Assembly (NCBI GenBank): GCA_013297985.1
Contig: JAAFIY010000004.1
Location: 16,620-80,619, forward strand
DNA length: 64,000 bases
Direction of reading: 5' to 3'
Source of the DNA: Comamonadaceae bacterium
Lineage (GTDB): Bacteria; Pseudomonadota; Gammaproteobacteria; Burkholderiales; Burkholderiaceae_C
The position numbers and the translations under genes are program-made. The notes below the pieces were generated by a model. The model ran no database searches and was not told the DNA's origin. It saw nothing but the letters and a program-made list of their open reading frames with translations. Positions 35,904 to 44,205 of the stretch are shown piece after piece. The stretch's first letter is position 1; the number at the start of each line of letters is the position of its first letter.

Positions 35904-35931
35904 TTGCCCGCAGGCGGCGCTCACGTACACT
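35904..35931 (+). promoter_or_regulatory. Candidate parAB promoter
   Basis: TTGCCC and TACACT (each 4 of 6 to consensus) are spaced 16 bp, about 60 bp before the parA start in the only sizeable gap (171 bp) of this operon region. Weak support. Confidence 0.3.
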
Positions 35932-35991
35932 GACTGCGCAATTGCGTGCCGCCATCGGTGGCGCGCCCCATGATTGACTCGAAGGAATCGC

Positions 35992-36873
35992 TTGGTCACC
36001 CCACCGCCACCCAACCCCAACGCCGTCGCTCGCGTGTTTTGCGTGGCCAACCAAAAGGGCGGCGTGGGCAAAACAACGACCACGGTCAACCTGGCCGCAG
36101 GTCTGGGCAAGATCGGCCAGCGCGTGCTGCTGATTGACTTAGACCCCCAAGGCAACGCCACCATGGGCAGCGCCATCGACAAGCGCGCGCTCACCCACAC
36201 GGTGTACGACGTGCTGGTGGACGACGTGCCCATCGCCCAAGCCCGCCAGCGCCCTGAGCGCTTGTGGGAAACCGGCTGCGGCTACGACGTGCTGGGCGCC
36301 AACCGCGAACTCGCCGGTGCCGAGGTGGAGTTGGTGGATTTAGAGGCCCGCCAGTCGCGCCTGAAATGGGCCATCGACGCGGTGGCGCATGAGTACGACT
36401 TTGTACTGATTGACTGCCCGCCTTCGCTCAGCCTGCTCACCCTCAACGGCCTGTGCGCCGCCCATGGTGTGGTGGTGCCGATGCAGTGCGAATACTTCGC
36501 GCTGGAGGGCTTGAGCGACCTGGTGGCCACCATTCGCCAAGTGCACGGCAACCTGAATCCGCAGCTCACCCTGATTGGTTTGCTGCGGGTGATGTATGAC
36601 CCGCGCATTACCTTGCAGCAGCAAGTGAGCGATCAACTCAAGGCGCATTTTGGCGACAAGGTGTTTGATTCGGTCATCCCGCGCAATGTGCGTTTGGCCG
36701 AAGCGCCCAGCTACGGCTTGCCCGGCGTGGCCTTTGATGCCGCCAGCAAGGGGGCGCAGTCTTATGTGGCCTTCGCCCAAGAAATGGTGGAGCGGCTCGG
36801 GCCCAACGCGGATGCTGGCGCTGAAGCCGTAGCCGCCGATGGTCCGCCCAGCGAAGCGACCGATGCGCATTGA
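35992..36873 (+). CDS. parA: Chromosome-partitioning ATPase ParA (Soj)
   Basis: ParA is the Walker-type ATPase that, with ParB-parS, moves the replicated origin to the cell poles. The start is probably TTG 35992, because GAAGGA lies five bases upstream; TTG 35974 is the ORF-track alternative. The deviant Walker A is VANQKGGVGKTTTTVNLAAGL, followed by VLLIDLDPQGNATMG (Walker A') and FVLIDCPPSLSLLTLNGL (Walker B). The C-terminus (KGAQSYVAFAQEMVERL) is the typical DNA-binding end of chromosomal ParA. It lacks the N-terminal HTH of plasmid type Ia ParA, so it is a chromosomal partition gene. Confidence 0.96.
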   Translation: MVTPPPPNPNAVARVFCVANQKGGVGKTTTTVNLAAGLGKIGQRVLLIDLDPQGNATMGSAIDKRALTHTVYDVLVDDVPIAQARQRPERLWETGCGYDVLGANRELAGAEVELVDLEARQSRLKWAIDAVAHEYDFVLIDCPPSLSLLTLNGLCAAHGVVVPMQCEYFALEGLSDLVATIRQVHGNLNPQLTLIGLLRVMYDPRITLQQQVSDQLKAHFGDKVFDSVIPRNVRLAEAPSYGLPGVAFDAASKGAQSYVAFAQEMVERLGPNADAGAEAVAADGPPSEATDAH

Positions 36874-36905
36874 TCGGCGCGCCCGCTCACTCGGCCCGGC
36901 GCCAA

Positions 36906-36955
36906 GCGCTACCAAAAAGATAGCTACTTGCGCTTTGTTTTAGGCTGCTAGAGCC
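36906..36955 (+). repeat. Copy of the dispersed ~50-bp repeat between parA and parB
   Basis: GCGCTACCAAAAAGATAGC, then TACTTGCGCTTTGTTTTAGG and CTAGAGCC. It occupies a third of the 146-bp parA-parB gap and could form a hairpin that sets the ParA/ParB expression ratio (inference). Confidence 0.65.
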
Positions 36956-37019
36956 GGATTTGCCACTTGGCACCACGCGCGGGCGGCCAACACACCCCTT
37001 CAACCCTGAACCTACTCCG

Positions 37020-38015
37020 ATGTCGCCCACCTCAGCCACCAAACGACTCAAAGGCCTGGGCCGCGGGCTCGAAGCCCTGCTGGGCCCCAGCATTGACGAG
37101 CCGCCGGCCCACGGCGCCGAGGCCCGCCCCGACGGCGAACCCAGCGAGCTTGACCTGATCGACCTGCTGCCCGGCCAATACCAGCCGCGCACCCGGATGG
37201 ACGAAGGCGCGCTGTACGAGCTGGCTGAAAGCATCAAGGCCCAAGGCATCATGCAGCCGATCTTGGTGCGCAGGCTGGATCCGGCCACCGCCACCGAGCG
37301 CCGCGCCCAGTTAGGCCGTGCCGGTGAGGCGCCGCAGGGCAGGCCCACGTTTGAGATCATCGCGGGCGAGCGCCGGGTGCGCGCCGCTGCACTGGCTGGT
37401 TTGGGCCGGGTGCCGGTGTTGGTAAAAAATGTGCCCAACGAGGCCGCAGCGGCGATGTCGCTGATTGAAAACATCCAGCGCGAAGACCTCAACCCGCTGG
37501 AAGAAGCCCAAGGCCTGCACCGATTGGTGCGTGAATTCGGCCTGACGCACGAGCAAGCCGCCCAAGCCGTGGGCCGCAGCCGCAGCGCGGCCAGCAACCT
37601 GCTGCGCCTGCTGCAACTGGCCGAGCCGGTGCAACTGGCCTTGATGGCCGGTGACATCGACATGGGCCACGCCCGCGCATTGCTGCCGCTGGACAAAGCC
37701 ACGCAAATCATGGCTGCCACCCAAGTCGCGGCCAAGCGCTTGTCGGTGCGTGAAACCGAAAACCTGGCCAAGCGGCTGGCGGCTGAATTCACCCTGACGG
37801 CACCCAAGCCCAAAAAAGAAAAATCCCGCGACACCCGGCGGGTCGAAGAAGAGCTGGCTGATTTGCTCACGGCCGCTGTGGAGGTGCGCATCAAAAAGCG
37901 CGTCAAGCGCAACGGCCGGGTGGAAGAGCAGGGCGAAGTGGCGATTCAGTTTGGCTCGGTGGAAGAGCTCAATGGCTTGATCGACCGCCTGCGCGGCGTG
38001 GGCCACAGCGGCTGA
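37020..38015 (+). CDS. parB: Chromosome-partitioning protein ParB (Spo0J), CTPase clamp
   Basis: ParB binds parS, spreads on flanking DNA as a CTP-dependent clamp, and stimulates ParA. I use ATG 37020 (MSPTSATKRLKGLGRGLEALLG), a canonical ParA-interacting N-terminus; the ORF-track start is 20 codons too long. The nuclease-like CTP-binding domain has LPGQYQPRTRMDEGALYELAESI and FEIIAGERRVRAAALAG (the GERR motif). The helix-turn-helix is LTHEQAAQAVGRSRSAASNLLRLL, and the C-terminal dimerisation region includes VEIRIKKRVKRNGR-like basic sequence. Two parS sites lie upstream in mnmG and rsmG. Confidence 0.96.
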   Translation: MSPTSATKRLKGLGRGLEALLGPSIDEPPAHGAEARPDGEPSELDLIDLLPGQYQPRTRMDEGALYELAESIKAQGIMQPILVRRLDPATATERRAQLGRAGEAPQGRPTFEIIAGERRVRAAALAGLGRVPVLVKNVPNEAAAAMSLIENIQREDLNPLEEAQGLHRLVREFGLTHEQAAQAVGRSRSAASNLLRLLQLAEPVQLALMAGDIDMGHARALLPLDKATQIMAATQVAAKRLSVRETENLAKRLAAEFTLTAPKPKKEKSRDTRRVEEELADLLTAAVEVRIKKRVKRNGRVEEQGEVAIQFGSVEELNGLIDRLRGVGHSG

Positions 38016-38082
38016 AGTGCCCGCACGGCCCCTGTGCCTAGTTGGGCTAGCGTGCTGTTCAGCCCGTTACCACGCCACAGTC

Positions 38083-38118
38083 AGCTACATAAAGCATAGC
38101 GTTTCGGCGCTGCGAGCC
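38083..38118 (+). repeat. Possible truncated copy of the dispersed repeat
   Basis: CAGCTACATAAAGCATAGCG followed shortly by GGCGCTGCGAGCC. The first arm pair and the 3' end match the family, but about 13 bp of the centre are missing. Confidence 0.4.
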
Positions 38119-38135
38119 AACCCCAGAATCTCCCT

Positions 38136-38969
38136 ATGCGCCTGCCTTGGCCGCTGCCTGCCTTGTTGACTTGGGTGCTGGCCTGGGGGGTGGCGCTGGC
38201 CTTGCAGCGCACGCCGCTGGCGGGCGGTTGGGCTTTGCTCTTGGGCACCGGTGTCGGGGTGCTGTGCGCGTTGGCGGGCACCACCGCCTGGCGGCGCTTG
38301 TGGATGGCCGCAGGCTTTCCTTTGTCGGTGGCCGCCGTGCTGGTGGCCGGGGGCGGCGGCAGCGCGCTCAGCCCCTGGCTGTGGCTGGTGATGGCTGCGT
38401 GCGTACTCTTGGTGTACCCGCTGGGCGCGTGGAAAGACGCGCCGCTGTTTCCCACCCCCCCGGATGCGCTCGCTGACTTGACCCACACCGCGCCGCTGCC
38501 GGCGCTGCGTACCGACGGCCGCCCACCCCAAGTGCTAGACGCTGGCTGTGGCTTGGGCGACGGCCTCATCGCCTTGCGCCAAGCCTACCTACATGCTGAT
38601 CTGCACGGCACCGAACACAGCCGCCTCTTGGCCGCGCTGGCCCGCTTGCGCTTGGCCCGGCGCCAAGTGAGCGCCCGCTTGCGTGTGGGTGACCTGTGGG
38701 CCCAAGCCTGGGCTGACTTTGATGTCGTGTACTTGTTTCAGCGCCCTGAGACCATGCCCCGCGCCGCCGCCAAAGCGGGGGCTGAGCTCGCGCCCGGCGC
38801 CTGGCTGATCAGCCTCGAATTTGCCGTGCCCGACGACGACGCGCAGGCCGCTGGCCTAGCGCTGATTGCGGCGCCTGGGCAGGCCGCCCCATCAGCCCAG
38901 GCCTACCGCACAGGTGATTCAGCCACTTCGCTTCGGCGGCCATGGGTCTATCGCAAGCAGCCCGGCTGA
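38136..38969 (+). CDS. Membrane-tethered class I SAM-dependent methyltransferase
   Basis: The 277-aa protein has three or four N-terminal hydrophobic helices (LLTWVLAWGVALALQ, GWALLLGTGVGVLCALAG, FPLSVAAVLVAGG, WLWLVMAACVLLVYPLG; residues 8-105). A small Rossmann methyltransferase domain follows, with motif I VLDAGCGLGDGLIALR, an acidic ADLHGTEHSRLL, and FDVVYLFQRPETM. A C-terminal RPWVYRKQPG follows. The methyl acceptor is unknown; the membrane tether suggests a lipid or membrane-protein substrate (inference). It follows parB by 120 bp and converges with btuD. Confidence 0.8.
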   Translation: MRLPWPLPALLTWVLAWGVALALQRTPLAGGWALLLGTGVGVLCALAGTTAWRRLWMAAGFPLSVAAVLVAGGGGSALSPWLWLVMAACVLLVYPLGAWKDAPLFPTPPDALADLTHTAPLPALRTDGRPPQVLDAGCGLGDGLIALRQAYLHADLHGTEHSRLLAALARLRLARRQVSARLRVGDLWAQAWADFDVVYLFQRPETMPRAAAKAGAELAPGAWLISLEFAVPDDDAQAAGLALIAAPGQAAPSAQAYRTGDSATSLRRPWVYRKQPG

Positions 38970-39004
38970 CCAGTGCCCGCACCCGGTGGGCGCCGCCGGA
39001 GGCT

Positions 39005-39802
39005 TCAGCCATCTCCCAACGCCAAGGCAACCCTGGGGCGGCCGTGGGCGTCGGTGTCGAACTCAATGGCGTGGCCAAACACGCGGCCAAGCGCAGCCTG
39101 CACGCCCAAGTCGGCCGGGGGGCCATCGGCTTGAATCTGCCCGGCATCTAGCACCAGCAGGCGGTCAGCGCGCAGGGCAATCGGCAGGTCGTGCAGCACA
39201 GTGAGCACGGCACGAGGCGCGGCGGTGTCGTGCGCCAGGCGGCGCAGCAGCCGCGCCAGGGTCACCTGATGCGGCGCGTCCAGGTGCGTGGTGGGTTCGT
39301 CCAGCAAAAGCAGCGGTGCTTCGGTGGCCAGCACGCGCGCCAGCAGCACCCGCTGGCGCTCGCCGCCCGACAGCTGATGCAGGCGCCGCTGTTGCCACGC
39401 GCTGCATTCAGTCAGGGCCATGGCTTGGTCTACAGCGGCTTGGTCGGCCGCGTCGGGGGTGCCCAGCAGGCCCCGGCGCGCAATGCGACCCAGCTCGACC
39501 GTTTCGCGCACCGTGAGCTCGCCCGTCACTTCGCCTTGCTGCGCCAGCCAGGCCAGGCGCTGCGCCCGGTCGGCCGCCAGCGTGCGGGCCATGGGGCGCC
39601 CGTCTAGCAGCACCTGCCCAGCTGAGCTGGCTTGCAGGCCCGCCAAGGCCCGCAAAAGCGTGGATTTGCCCGCACCGTTGGGGCCGACCAAGGCCGTCCA
39701 GCCAGGGCCGATCTGCACGTCAATGCCGCGCAGCACCTCGCTGGTGCCCAAGCGCACGCGCAGTTGTTCGGCTTGCAGCAGGCCGTGGCCAGGCCCGTTC
39801 AT
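39005..39802 (-). CDS. btuD: Cobalamin-type ABC transporter ATP-binding protein (BtuD-like)
   Basis: This ATPase should power import of vitamin B12 or another corrinoid through the adjacent FecCD permease. The start at ATG 39802 overlaps the permease stop (ATGA). The 265-aa protein has Walker A LVGPNGAGKSTLLRAL, a Q-loop in LAWLAQQGEV, the signature LSGGERQRVLLARVL, and Walker B LLLLDEPTTHLDA followed by the H-loop VLHDLPIAL. The FepC/BtuD class also handles haem and siderophores. The upstream cobalamin riboswitch makes a corrinoid the likely cargo. The ORF-track start at 40084 is a read-through into btuC. Confidence 0.9.
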   Translation of the reverse strand: MNGPGHGLLQAEQLRVRLGTSEVLRGIDVQIGPGWTALVGPNGAGKSTLLRALAGLQASSAGQVLLDGRPMARTLAADRAQRLAWLAQQGEVTGELTVRETVELGRIARRGLLGTPDAADQAAVDQAMALTECSAWQQRRLHQLSGGERQRVLLARVLATEAPLLLLDEPTTHLDAPHQVTLARLLRRLAHDTAAPRAVLTVLHDLPIALRADRLLVLDAGQIQADGPPADLGVQAALGRVFGHAIEFDTDAHGRPRVALALGDG

Positions 39803-40854
39803 GGAGCCGTCCTTTGCTTGAGCAGCCACACCAGGTACACCCCGCCCAACACGCCGGTGACCACGCCCACGGGCAGCTCTTGTGGCGCAATCACCGCACG
39901 AGAAATGACATCGGCCACCACCAGCAAGGCCGCGCCCATAGCGGCGCTGGCGCTCAGTAGCCATCGGTGTGGCCCGGGTGCTGCTCGGCGCACCAGGTGC
40001 GGCGCCACCAAGCCCACAAACGCCACCAGCCCAGCTTGCGACACCGCCAGGGCCGTGCCCGCGCTGAGCAGCAGCACCAACCACAAGCGCACCCGGCTGA
40101 GGTTCAGGCCCAGGCTGGCGGCGCTGTCTTCACCCAGAGTGAGCGCGTCCAGTGCCCGCGCGTACCGGCTGGCCGCTGCCAGCAGTGCCACCAGGCCAGC
40201 CGCAAGCCAGGCGATGCCAGGCCAGCCCACAAAGCTAGTGCTGCCCAGCATGAAGGCCTGCTTGCCCCGCAGGGCGTCGGGCGACGCCACGGTGATCAAG
40301 TCGCTCACCGCGCCCATCATCACGCCCACCACCACGCCGGCCAGCAGCAGCCGCAAGGTGTGCGCCGCGCCACGGGCCAGCAGCAAGGTCAGGCCCACAC
40401 CTGCCAGGGCCCCCACAAAGGCGGCGCTGATCAGGCCCACGCGCTCAATCCAGGCCACGGTGGCCAAGCTGATAGACGCGCCGCCCAGGGCCGCAGCAGC
40501 CAGCACCAACACCACGCCCAAGCCCGCCCCGGCGGCGCTGCCCAGCAGGTATGGGTCTGCCAGCGGGTTGCGAAACAAGCCTTGGGCCAGCGCGCCTGAA
40601 AGCCCCAGCAAAGCGCCCACCAGCGCCGCGCCCAGCGTGCGTGGTGCTCGGATCTGGCCCAACAGCAGCATCGCATCGGGCCCCTGCGCATCAGCCCACA
40701 GCCCGCGCAGCGACAAACCGTTGGACCCGGTCGCCAAGCCCGCCAACGCAGTCACCACCAAGATGAAGACCAGGCAAAACGCCAAGCGCCGCCGCCTTTG
40801 CGCGTCGCTCAACGATGCAGTCGAAGACGGCGCGGGCGCCATGTCGCCGCTCAA
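39799..40854 (-). CDS. btuC: FecCD/BtuC-family ABC transporter permease
   Basis: A 351-aa inner-membrane permease of the FecCD family, which forms a dimer with two BtuD-type ATPases. About ten helices are visible, starting with LAFCLVFILVVTALAGLATG. Family motifs are RAPRTLGAALVGALLGLSGALAQGLFRNPLADPYLLGSAAGAGLG near the N-terminus and VGLVAPHLVRRAAPGPHRWLLSASAAMGAALLV near the C-terminus, where the cytoplasmic coupling helix lies. The start overlaps the stop of the binding-protein gene (ATGA), and its own stop overlaps btuD. Three four-base overlaps in a row indicate one tightly coupled operon. Confidence 0.92.
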   Translation of the reverse strand: MSGDMAPAPSSTASLSDAQRRRRLAFCLVFILVVTALAGLATGSNGLSLRGLWADAQGPDAMLLLGQIRAPRTLGAALVGALLGLSGALAQGLFRNPLADPYLLGSAAGAGLGVVLVLAAAALGGASISLATVAWIERVGLISAAFVGALAGVGLTLLLARGAAHTLRLLLAGVVVGVMMGAVSDLITVASPDALRGKQAFMLGSTSFVGWPGIAWLAAGLVALLAAASRYARALDALTLGEDSAASLGLNLSRVRLWLVLLLSAGTALAVSQAGLVAFVGLVAPHLVRRAAPGPHRWLLSASAAMGAALLVVADVISRAVIAPQELPVGVVTGVLGGVYLVWLLKQRTAP

Positions 40855-41756
40855 CGCAGGCCCTGCGGGCCCAGCCGCTGCAGGCAGTCGGCCAGCAAGC
40901 TGGCGGCATCGCCTAAGCGCGGGCCGGGTCGCACCAGGGTGTCGTAGGCGGTGGATTCAAAGCCGCACACCCGGCGATCGCGCACAGCAGGCACCGTCTG
41001 CCAGCCCGGCCGCGCCAGTAGGGCGGCCTGTTCGCGTTGCACGCCCATGATCAGATCGGGCCGCGCCCGCACCACGTACTCGGGGTTCAGCTTAGGAAAA
41101 GGGCCCAGCTCGGGCGACACGATATTGGCCATGCCCAAGCGCGTCAGCGTCTCGCCGATGAACGACGAGGTGCCCGCCGCATACGGCCCGCCGCCAATCT
41201 CAAAGTACACCCGTTGGCCACGCAGGGCCGCGGGCACACGCGCGGCGGCTTGCGCGATTTGGGCGTCTAGCCGGGCCCAAGCACGCTCGCCTTCACTCGG
41301 GTCGCCCAGCAACTGCGCCACCAGGCCCAGGGTGCGCCGCAGGTCGGCGTGGGTGTCGCTTTTCAGGCGCAGCACCCGAAAGCCCAGGGCATCGAGCCGG
41401 TCTAGCGAGCGCGCCGAGGTAGAGGCCAGCACCACGTCAGGCTTCAAGCGCGCAATGGCTTCAATCTGCGCGTCGTCCATGCCGCCCAGGCGCGGCAATG
41501 CAGCGATTTCGGGCGGCCAGTTAGAAGAGCGGTCCACCCCCACCAAGCGCGCGCCCACACCCAAAACCCAGGCCACTTCAGTCAGCGAGGGCAGCAAGGT
41601 GACGATGCGCTGGGGCGGCGTGTCAAAGCGGTGCTCGGTGCCGCGGTCATCGCGCAGCACCAGCGCTTGCGCCATGGCTGCGCTGGCCCCTAGGCTCAGC
41701 CAGGCCCACAGCAGGCCGTGGCGCACACAGCGCCACAGGGGCACCAGATGCTTCAT
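40851..41756 (-). CDS. btuF: Periplasmic corrinoid-binding protein (BtuF-like)
   Basis: The 301-aa protein begins with a signal peptide (VRHGLLWAWLSLGASAAMAQA). It continues with the class III binding-protein fold: RIVTLLPSLTEVAWVLGVGARLVGVDRSSNWPP, the linking helix region IEAIARLKPDVVLASTSA, and YAAGTSSFIGETLTRLGMANIV. The TLLPSLTE and GVDRSSNWP segments are those seen in BtuF-type cobalamin receptors. Expression is expected to fall when cobalamin is plentiful, because a cobalamin riboswitch occupies its leader. No Shine-Dalgarno is obvious before ATG 41756; the leader instead has a GATGGC/GCCATC hairpin at 41784-41801. Confidence 0.9.
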   Translation of the reverse strand: MKHLVPLWRCVRHGLLWAWLSLGASAAMAQALVLRDDRGTEHRFDTPPQRIVTLLPSLTEVAWVLGVGARLVGVDRSSNWPPEIAALPRLGGMDDAQIEAIARLKPDVVLASTSARSLDRLDALGFRVLRLKSDTHADLRRTLGLVAQLLGDPSEGERAWARLDAQIAQAAARVPAALRGQRVYFEIGGGPYAAGTSSFIGETLTRLGMANIVSPELGPFPKLNPEYVVRARPDLIMGVQREQAALLARPGWQTVPAVRDRRVCGFESTAYDTLVRPGPRLGDAASLLADCLQRLGPQGLR

Positions 41757-41845
41757 GGAGAAGACCCATCACGATCCGCGCCGGATGGCTTCCCCGCCAT
41801 CGTGCGCCGCACAGTGCAGGGCTTGCGCGCCGCACCACTTTGTTG

Positions 41846-42057
41846 GCCGGTATCCGGGCTGGCGGAGACAACCCATGACGCCTTCCCAGCACACAGCGCG
41901 CCGATGCGCGGCAGTGCCAGTGGCAATGAGTCACAGGTGGGCAAGCCTTATTGGGCTCGCCGTCCGCTTCACCGTTGCGGGGGCAGCTCAGGCCAGGCGC
42001 GGATCGGGCAGATCCTTGCCTTTCTGATTCCCGTTGAACTGTCTCGGCCGAACGCCT
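41846..42057 (-). ncRNA. Cobalamin riboswitch upstream of btuFCD
   Basis: Read on the minus strand, the conserved blocks of the AdoCbl/B12 riboswitch occur in order. GGGAA is near 42030, GCTGCCCCCGCAACGG near 41986-41971, and GCCACTGGCACTG near 41925-41912. GGGAAGGC is near 41886-41879, and the closing B12-box-like AGCCCGGATACCGGCC at about 41861-41846. A hairpin GATGGC-GGGGAA-GCCATC (41801-41784) follows before the btuF start and is a candidate expression platform. Its 5' third is also protein-coding: the upstream membrane-protein gene ends at 41988, inside the riboswitch. Confidence 0.93.
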
Positions 42058-43466
42058 TGACGAGCACCAACCCGGCCATGATAGCGAGCCAGACCCGCCC
42101 CGCCCCAAGCTACCAGCGCCAGCCCCGCGCTAACGGCAGCCAGCACGCCCAACCCCGCGTGGGCAGCCATGGCGCCCAGGGGCCCCCACTGCCCCACGGC
42201 CAGGCCCAAGAGCAGCACCGCAGCGCAAAGAGCCAGTGGCGACAGCGACAAGCCCAGTGGCCAAACTAAGGGTGGCCTGCTCGCCCCGGTCCCCACCGCC
42301 ACCCGGGTGCTGCACAGCGCCCAAGCCAAGCCCCAGGCCAGTGCGTGCAGCACGCCGGCGGCCATCAGCCCGCGCAGATCGGGCCACAGCCACAGCAGCG
42401 CGCTACCGCCGCCCAAGGCCAGCGCGCACAGCGGTGCAACCGTGCGCCGACGCCATCGCACCACACCCACGCCCAGCGAGGCCCCCGCCCCCATGGCGGC
42501 GGCATGCAGGGCCAGCACGGCGCCAGGGCTGAAACCCAGTGCCGCGCACCACTGCGCCATGTGGGGCAAGGTGGCCATCATGGGCACCATCGACACCTGC
42601 GCGGCCCACAGCGGCGCCGCGCCCAGCTGCTGGCTCAAAGTCACCCCACGTGCGCTTGCGCTGGGGAGGGCGGCATCGGCACCCACTACGCCGTCAAACA
42701 AACGCCGCCGACAGGCCGTGACGGGCGCCAGCGGCAGCCGATGAGCGCCCCAGCGCGCCACACCCAGAGCCCACAGCAGGGCGAGGCCAGTGGCGGCCAT
42801 CGCAACGCCAGATGCTCCTAATTTAAGAGCATCGTCGGGAGATGAATAGAGCGCTGCAGCCGGATTGGCTATAAAGGCCTCCGACCCACCAGCCGTGGCC
42901 GACGCCACCACCAGCGCGCCCAACAGCGCACCCACCAAAGGGTGGTGCCACCAGCTTGGCGCGGCCGACGCACGGCTCGCCGCCAGCCGAGCGGCCCGCA
43001 CCTGCAATGAAGCGCCCACCAGCGCGGCCGCCGCCCAAACAGCCAACGCGGGTGCCACCGCCGCCCATTGGCCCGGGCTGGGCACCGGCCCCTGCCAGCC
43101 CCCCATCGAAACGGCCCAGGCAGCGGTCAGCGCATACACCGCCAGCGCGGCCACGCTGATTCGCGCGGCCCAACGACACAGCCAAGCCACAGGCTCTGCC
43201 AACCGGTGCTGCAAACCTCGCAGCTGCCGCAGTGCGGGGCGTGATTTGGCAGCCGCAGGCGGCGACACCGCCCACAGCCCCACGGCCGTCGCGCCCAGCC
43301 ACCAGGCCAGCGGCGCCATGCCGCCCAGCGCCGCACCGCTGTGCACACCCACAAAACCCAGTCCCAACCAAGCGCCCAGCCAGGTGCCCCAGGCCAAGGC
43401 GCGGCTGGCCAGCACGCGCCGAGCGGCGGCGGCTTCAGCGGCGCTGGTGCGGCTAGCGGGGCGCAT
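41988..43466 (-). CDS. Polytopic membrane protein of unknown function
   Basis: I do not recognise this protein. I start it at ATG 43466 (MRPASRTSAAE), which overlaps the upstream oxygenase-like gene by 14 bp. The 492-aa sequence has roughly ten to twelve hydrophobic segments (e.g. GTWLGAWLGLGFVGV, SVAALAVYALTAAWAV, LCAAVLLLGLAVGQWG). One sizeable periplasmic or cytoplasmic stretch lies around GGSEAFIANPAAALYSSPDDALKLG. MFS-like architecture is possible, but no signature was found. The SSPDDALKLG region coincides with an in-frame copy of the dispersed repeat. The last ~22 codons form the 5' part of the cobalamin riboswitch. Its place between cox/moco genes and btu genes gives no clear function. 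Confidence 0.7.
   Translation of the reverse strand: MRPASRTSAAEAAAARRVLASRALAWGTWLGAWLGLGFVGVHSGAALGGMAPLAWWLGATAVGLWAVSPPAAAKSRPALRQLRGLQHRLAEPVAWLCRWAARISVAALAVYALTAAWAVSMGGWQGPVPSPGQWAAVAPALAVWAAAALVGASLQVRAARLAASRASAAPSWWHHPLVGALLGALVVASATAGGSEAFIANPAAALYSSPDDALKLGASGVAMAATGLALLWALGVARWGAHRLPLAPVTACRRRLFDGVVGADAALPSASARGVTLSQQLGAAPLWAAQVSMVPMMATLPHMAQWCAALGFSPGAVLALHAAAMGAGASLGVGVVRWRRRTVAPLCALALGGGSALLWLWPDLRGLMAAGVLHALAWGLAWALCSTRVAVGTGASRPPLVWPLGLSLSPLALCAAVLLLGLAVGQWGPLGAMAAHAGLGVLAAVSAGLALVAWGGAGLARYHGRVGARQGVRPRQFNGNQKGKDLPDPRLA
42812..42861 (+). repeat. Copy of the dispersed ~50-bp repeat inside the membrane-protein gene
   Basis: ATGCTCCTAATTTAAGAGCAT, a variable centre, then GAGCGCTGCAGCC. 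Length (50 bp) and 3' end match other copies. It is antisense to, but in frame within, the coding sequence. Confidence 0.6.
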
Positions 43467-44172
43467 AGGCCTGCAACTGCGCACTGCGGCCATCGGCATG
43501 CTGCACGCTGGCGTTAAAGGAAATGATCACCCGCTCCAAGGCGCCGTCATAGGGCAGCGCCTGGTGCGCCAGCCAACTGGGAAACAGCAGCAACTGCCCA
43601 GGCAGGGGCGGCACATCCACATGCGGCGGCAGCAAGTAGGCGTTGCCCAAATCCATGTGCGCGCCGCCCAGGTGGGCAAAGGGCGGGCCGTACAGGCGAG
43701 TCACGCCATTGGCTGGCCCCCAAGTGGGGTGCTGCACGCGATCGTTTTCAGCATCGGCTTGCAGCACATACACGCCCGACCAACTGCAGTTGCCATGGGT
43801 GTGCACATCATGAAACGCGCCGCCGTGGCTGAACTGGCACCACAGGCCTTCCAGCCGCAGCGCCAAGGGCAGGCCTTGGCGGGCGCTGTCTTGCGGCCAG
43901 GCTGCCGCATTGGCTTGGGTGACGGTGGCGGTGAGCGAGCGCACGATGAACTGCACCAGCGCCTGAAACTCCGGCAGCTTGATGCGGGTGTGCAAATCGT
44001 CGGGGCTGGCCCAAAACGGCGCTTTGACCGCGTCACCCAACTGCGCCCCCAGCGTGGCGCGCAAGGCGCCCAGCACCCGCACCAACAGCGGGTTGTGCTC
44101 AGCCGCCAAGTCCCATTGGTGCAGCCCCACGGGCGTGGGCCACAGGCTGTGAAAACCCTTCTGGTCAAACAT
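43453..44172 (-). CDS. Putative 2OG-Fe(II) oxygenase (TIGR02466-like)
   Basis: A 239-aa protein starting at ATG 44172 (MFDQKGFHSLWPTPVGLHQWDL); the ORF-track start uses a less likely TTG. It matches the family of putative 2-oxoglutarate/iron oxygenases that begin with a WPTPV-type strand. The double-stranded beta-helix carries GGAFHDVHTHGNCSWSGVYVLQ, with candidate iron ligands in HDVHTH, and later FPSWLAHQALPYDG with a distal His and RVIISFN. The substrate is unknown. It overlaps the downstream membrane-protein gene by 14 bp and follows mocA by 33 bp, so it may be on the cox transcript. Confidence 0.78.
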   Translation of the reverse strand: MFDQKGFHSLWPTPVGLHQWDLAAEHNPLLVRVLGALRATLGAQLGDAVKAPFWASPDDLHTRIKLPEFQALVQFIVRSLTATVTQANAAAWPQDSARQGLPLALRLEGLWCQFSHGGAFHDVHTHGNCSWSGVYVLQADAENDRVQHPTWGPANGVTRLYGPPFAHLGGAHMDLGNAYLLPPHVDVPPLPGQLLLFPSWLAHQALPYDGALERVIISFNASVQHADGRSAQLQAYAPR

Positions 44173-44205
44173 GGGCAAGGCTTGCCGCGTGATGGCCGCA
44201 GGCCA

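Noticed and set aside
39632-41050. 472-aa plus-strand ORF opposite the btu genes
   Set aside because: Ser/Ala/Pro/Arg-rich shadow of the btuDCF operon, which has intact motifs and ATGA overlaps.
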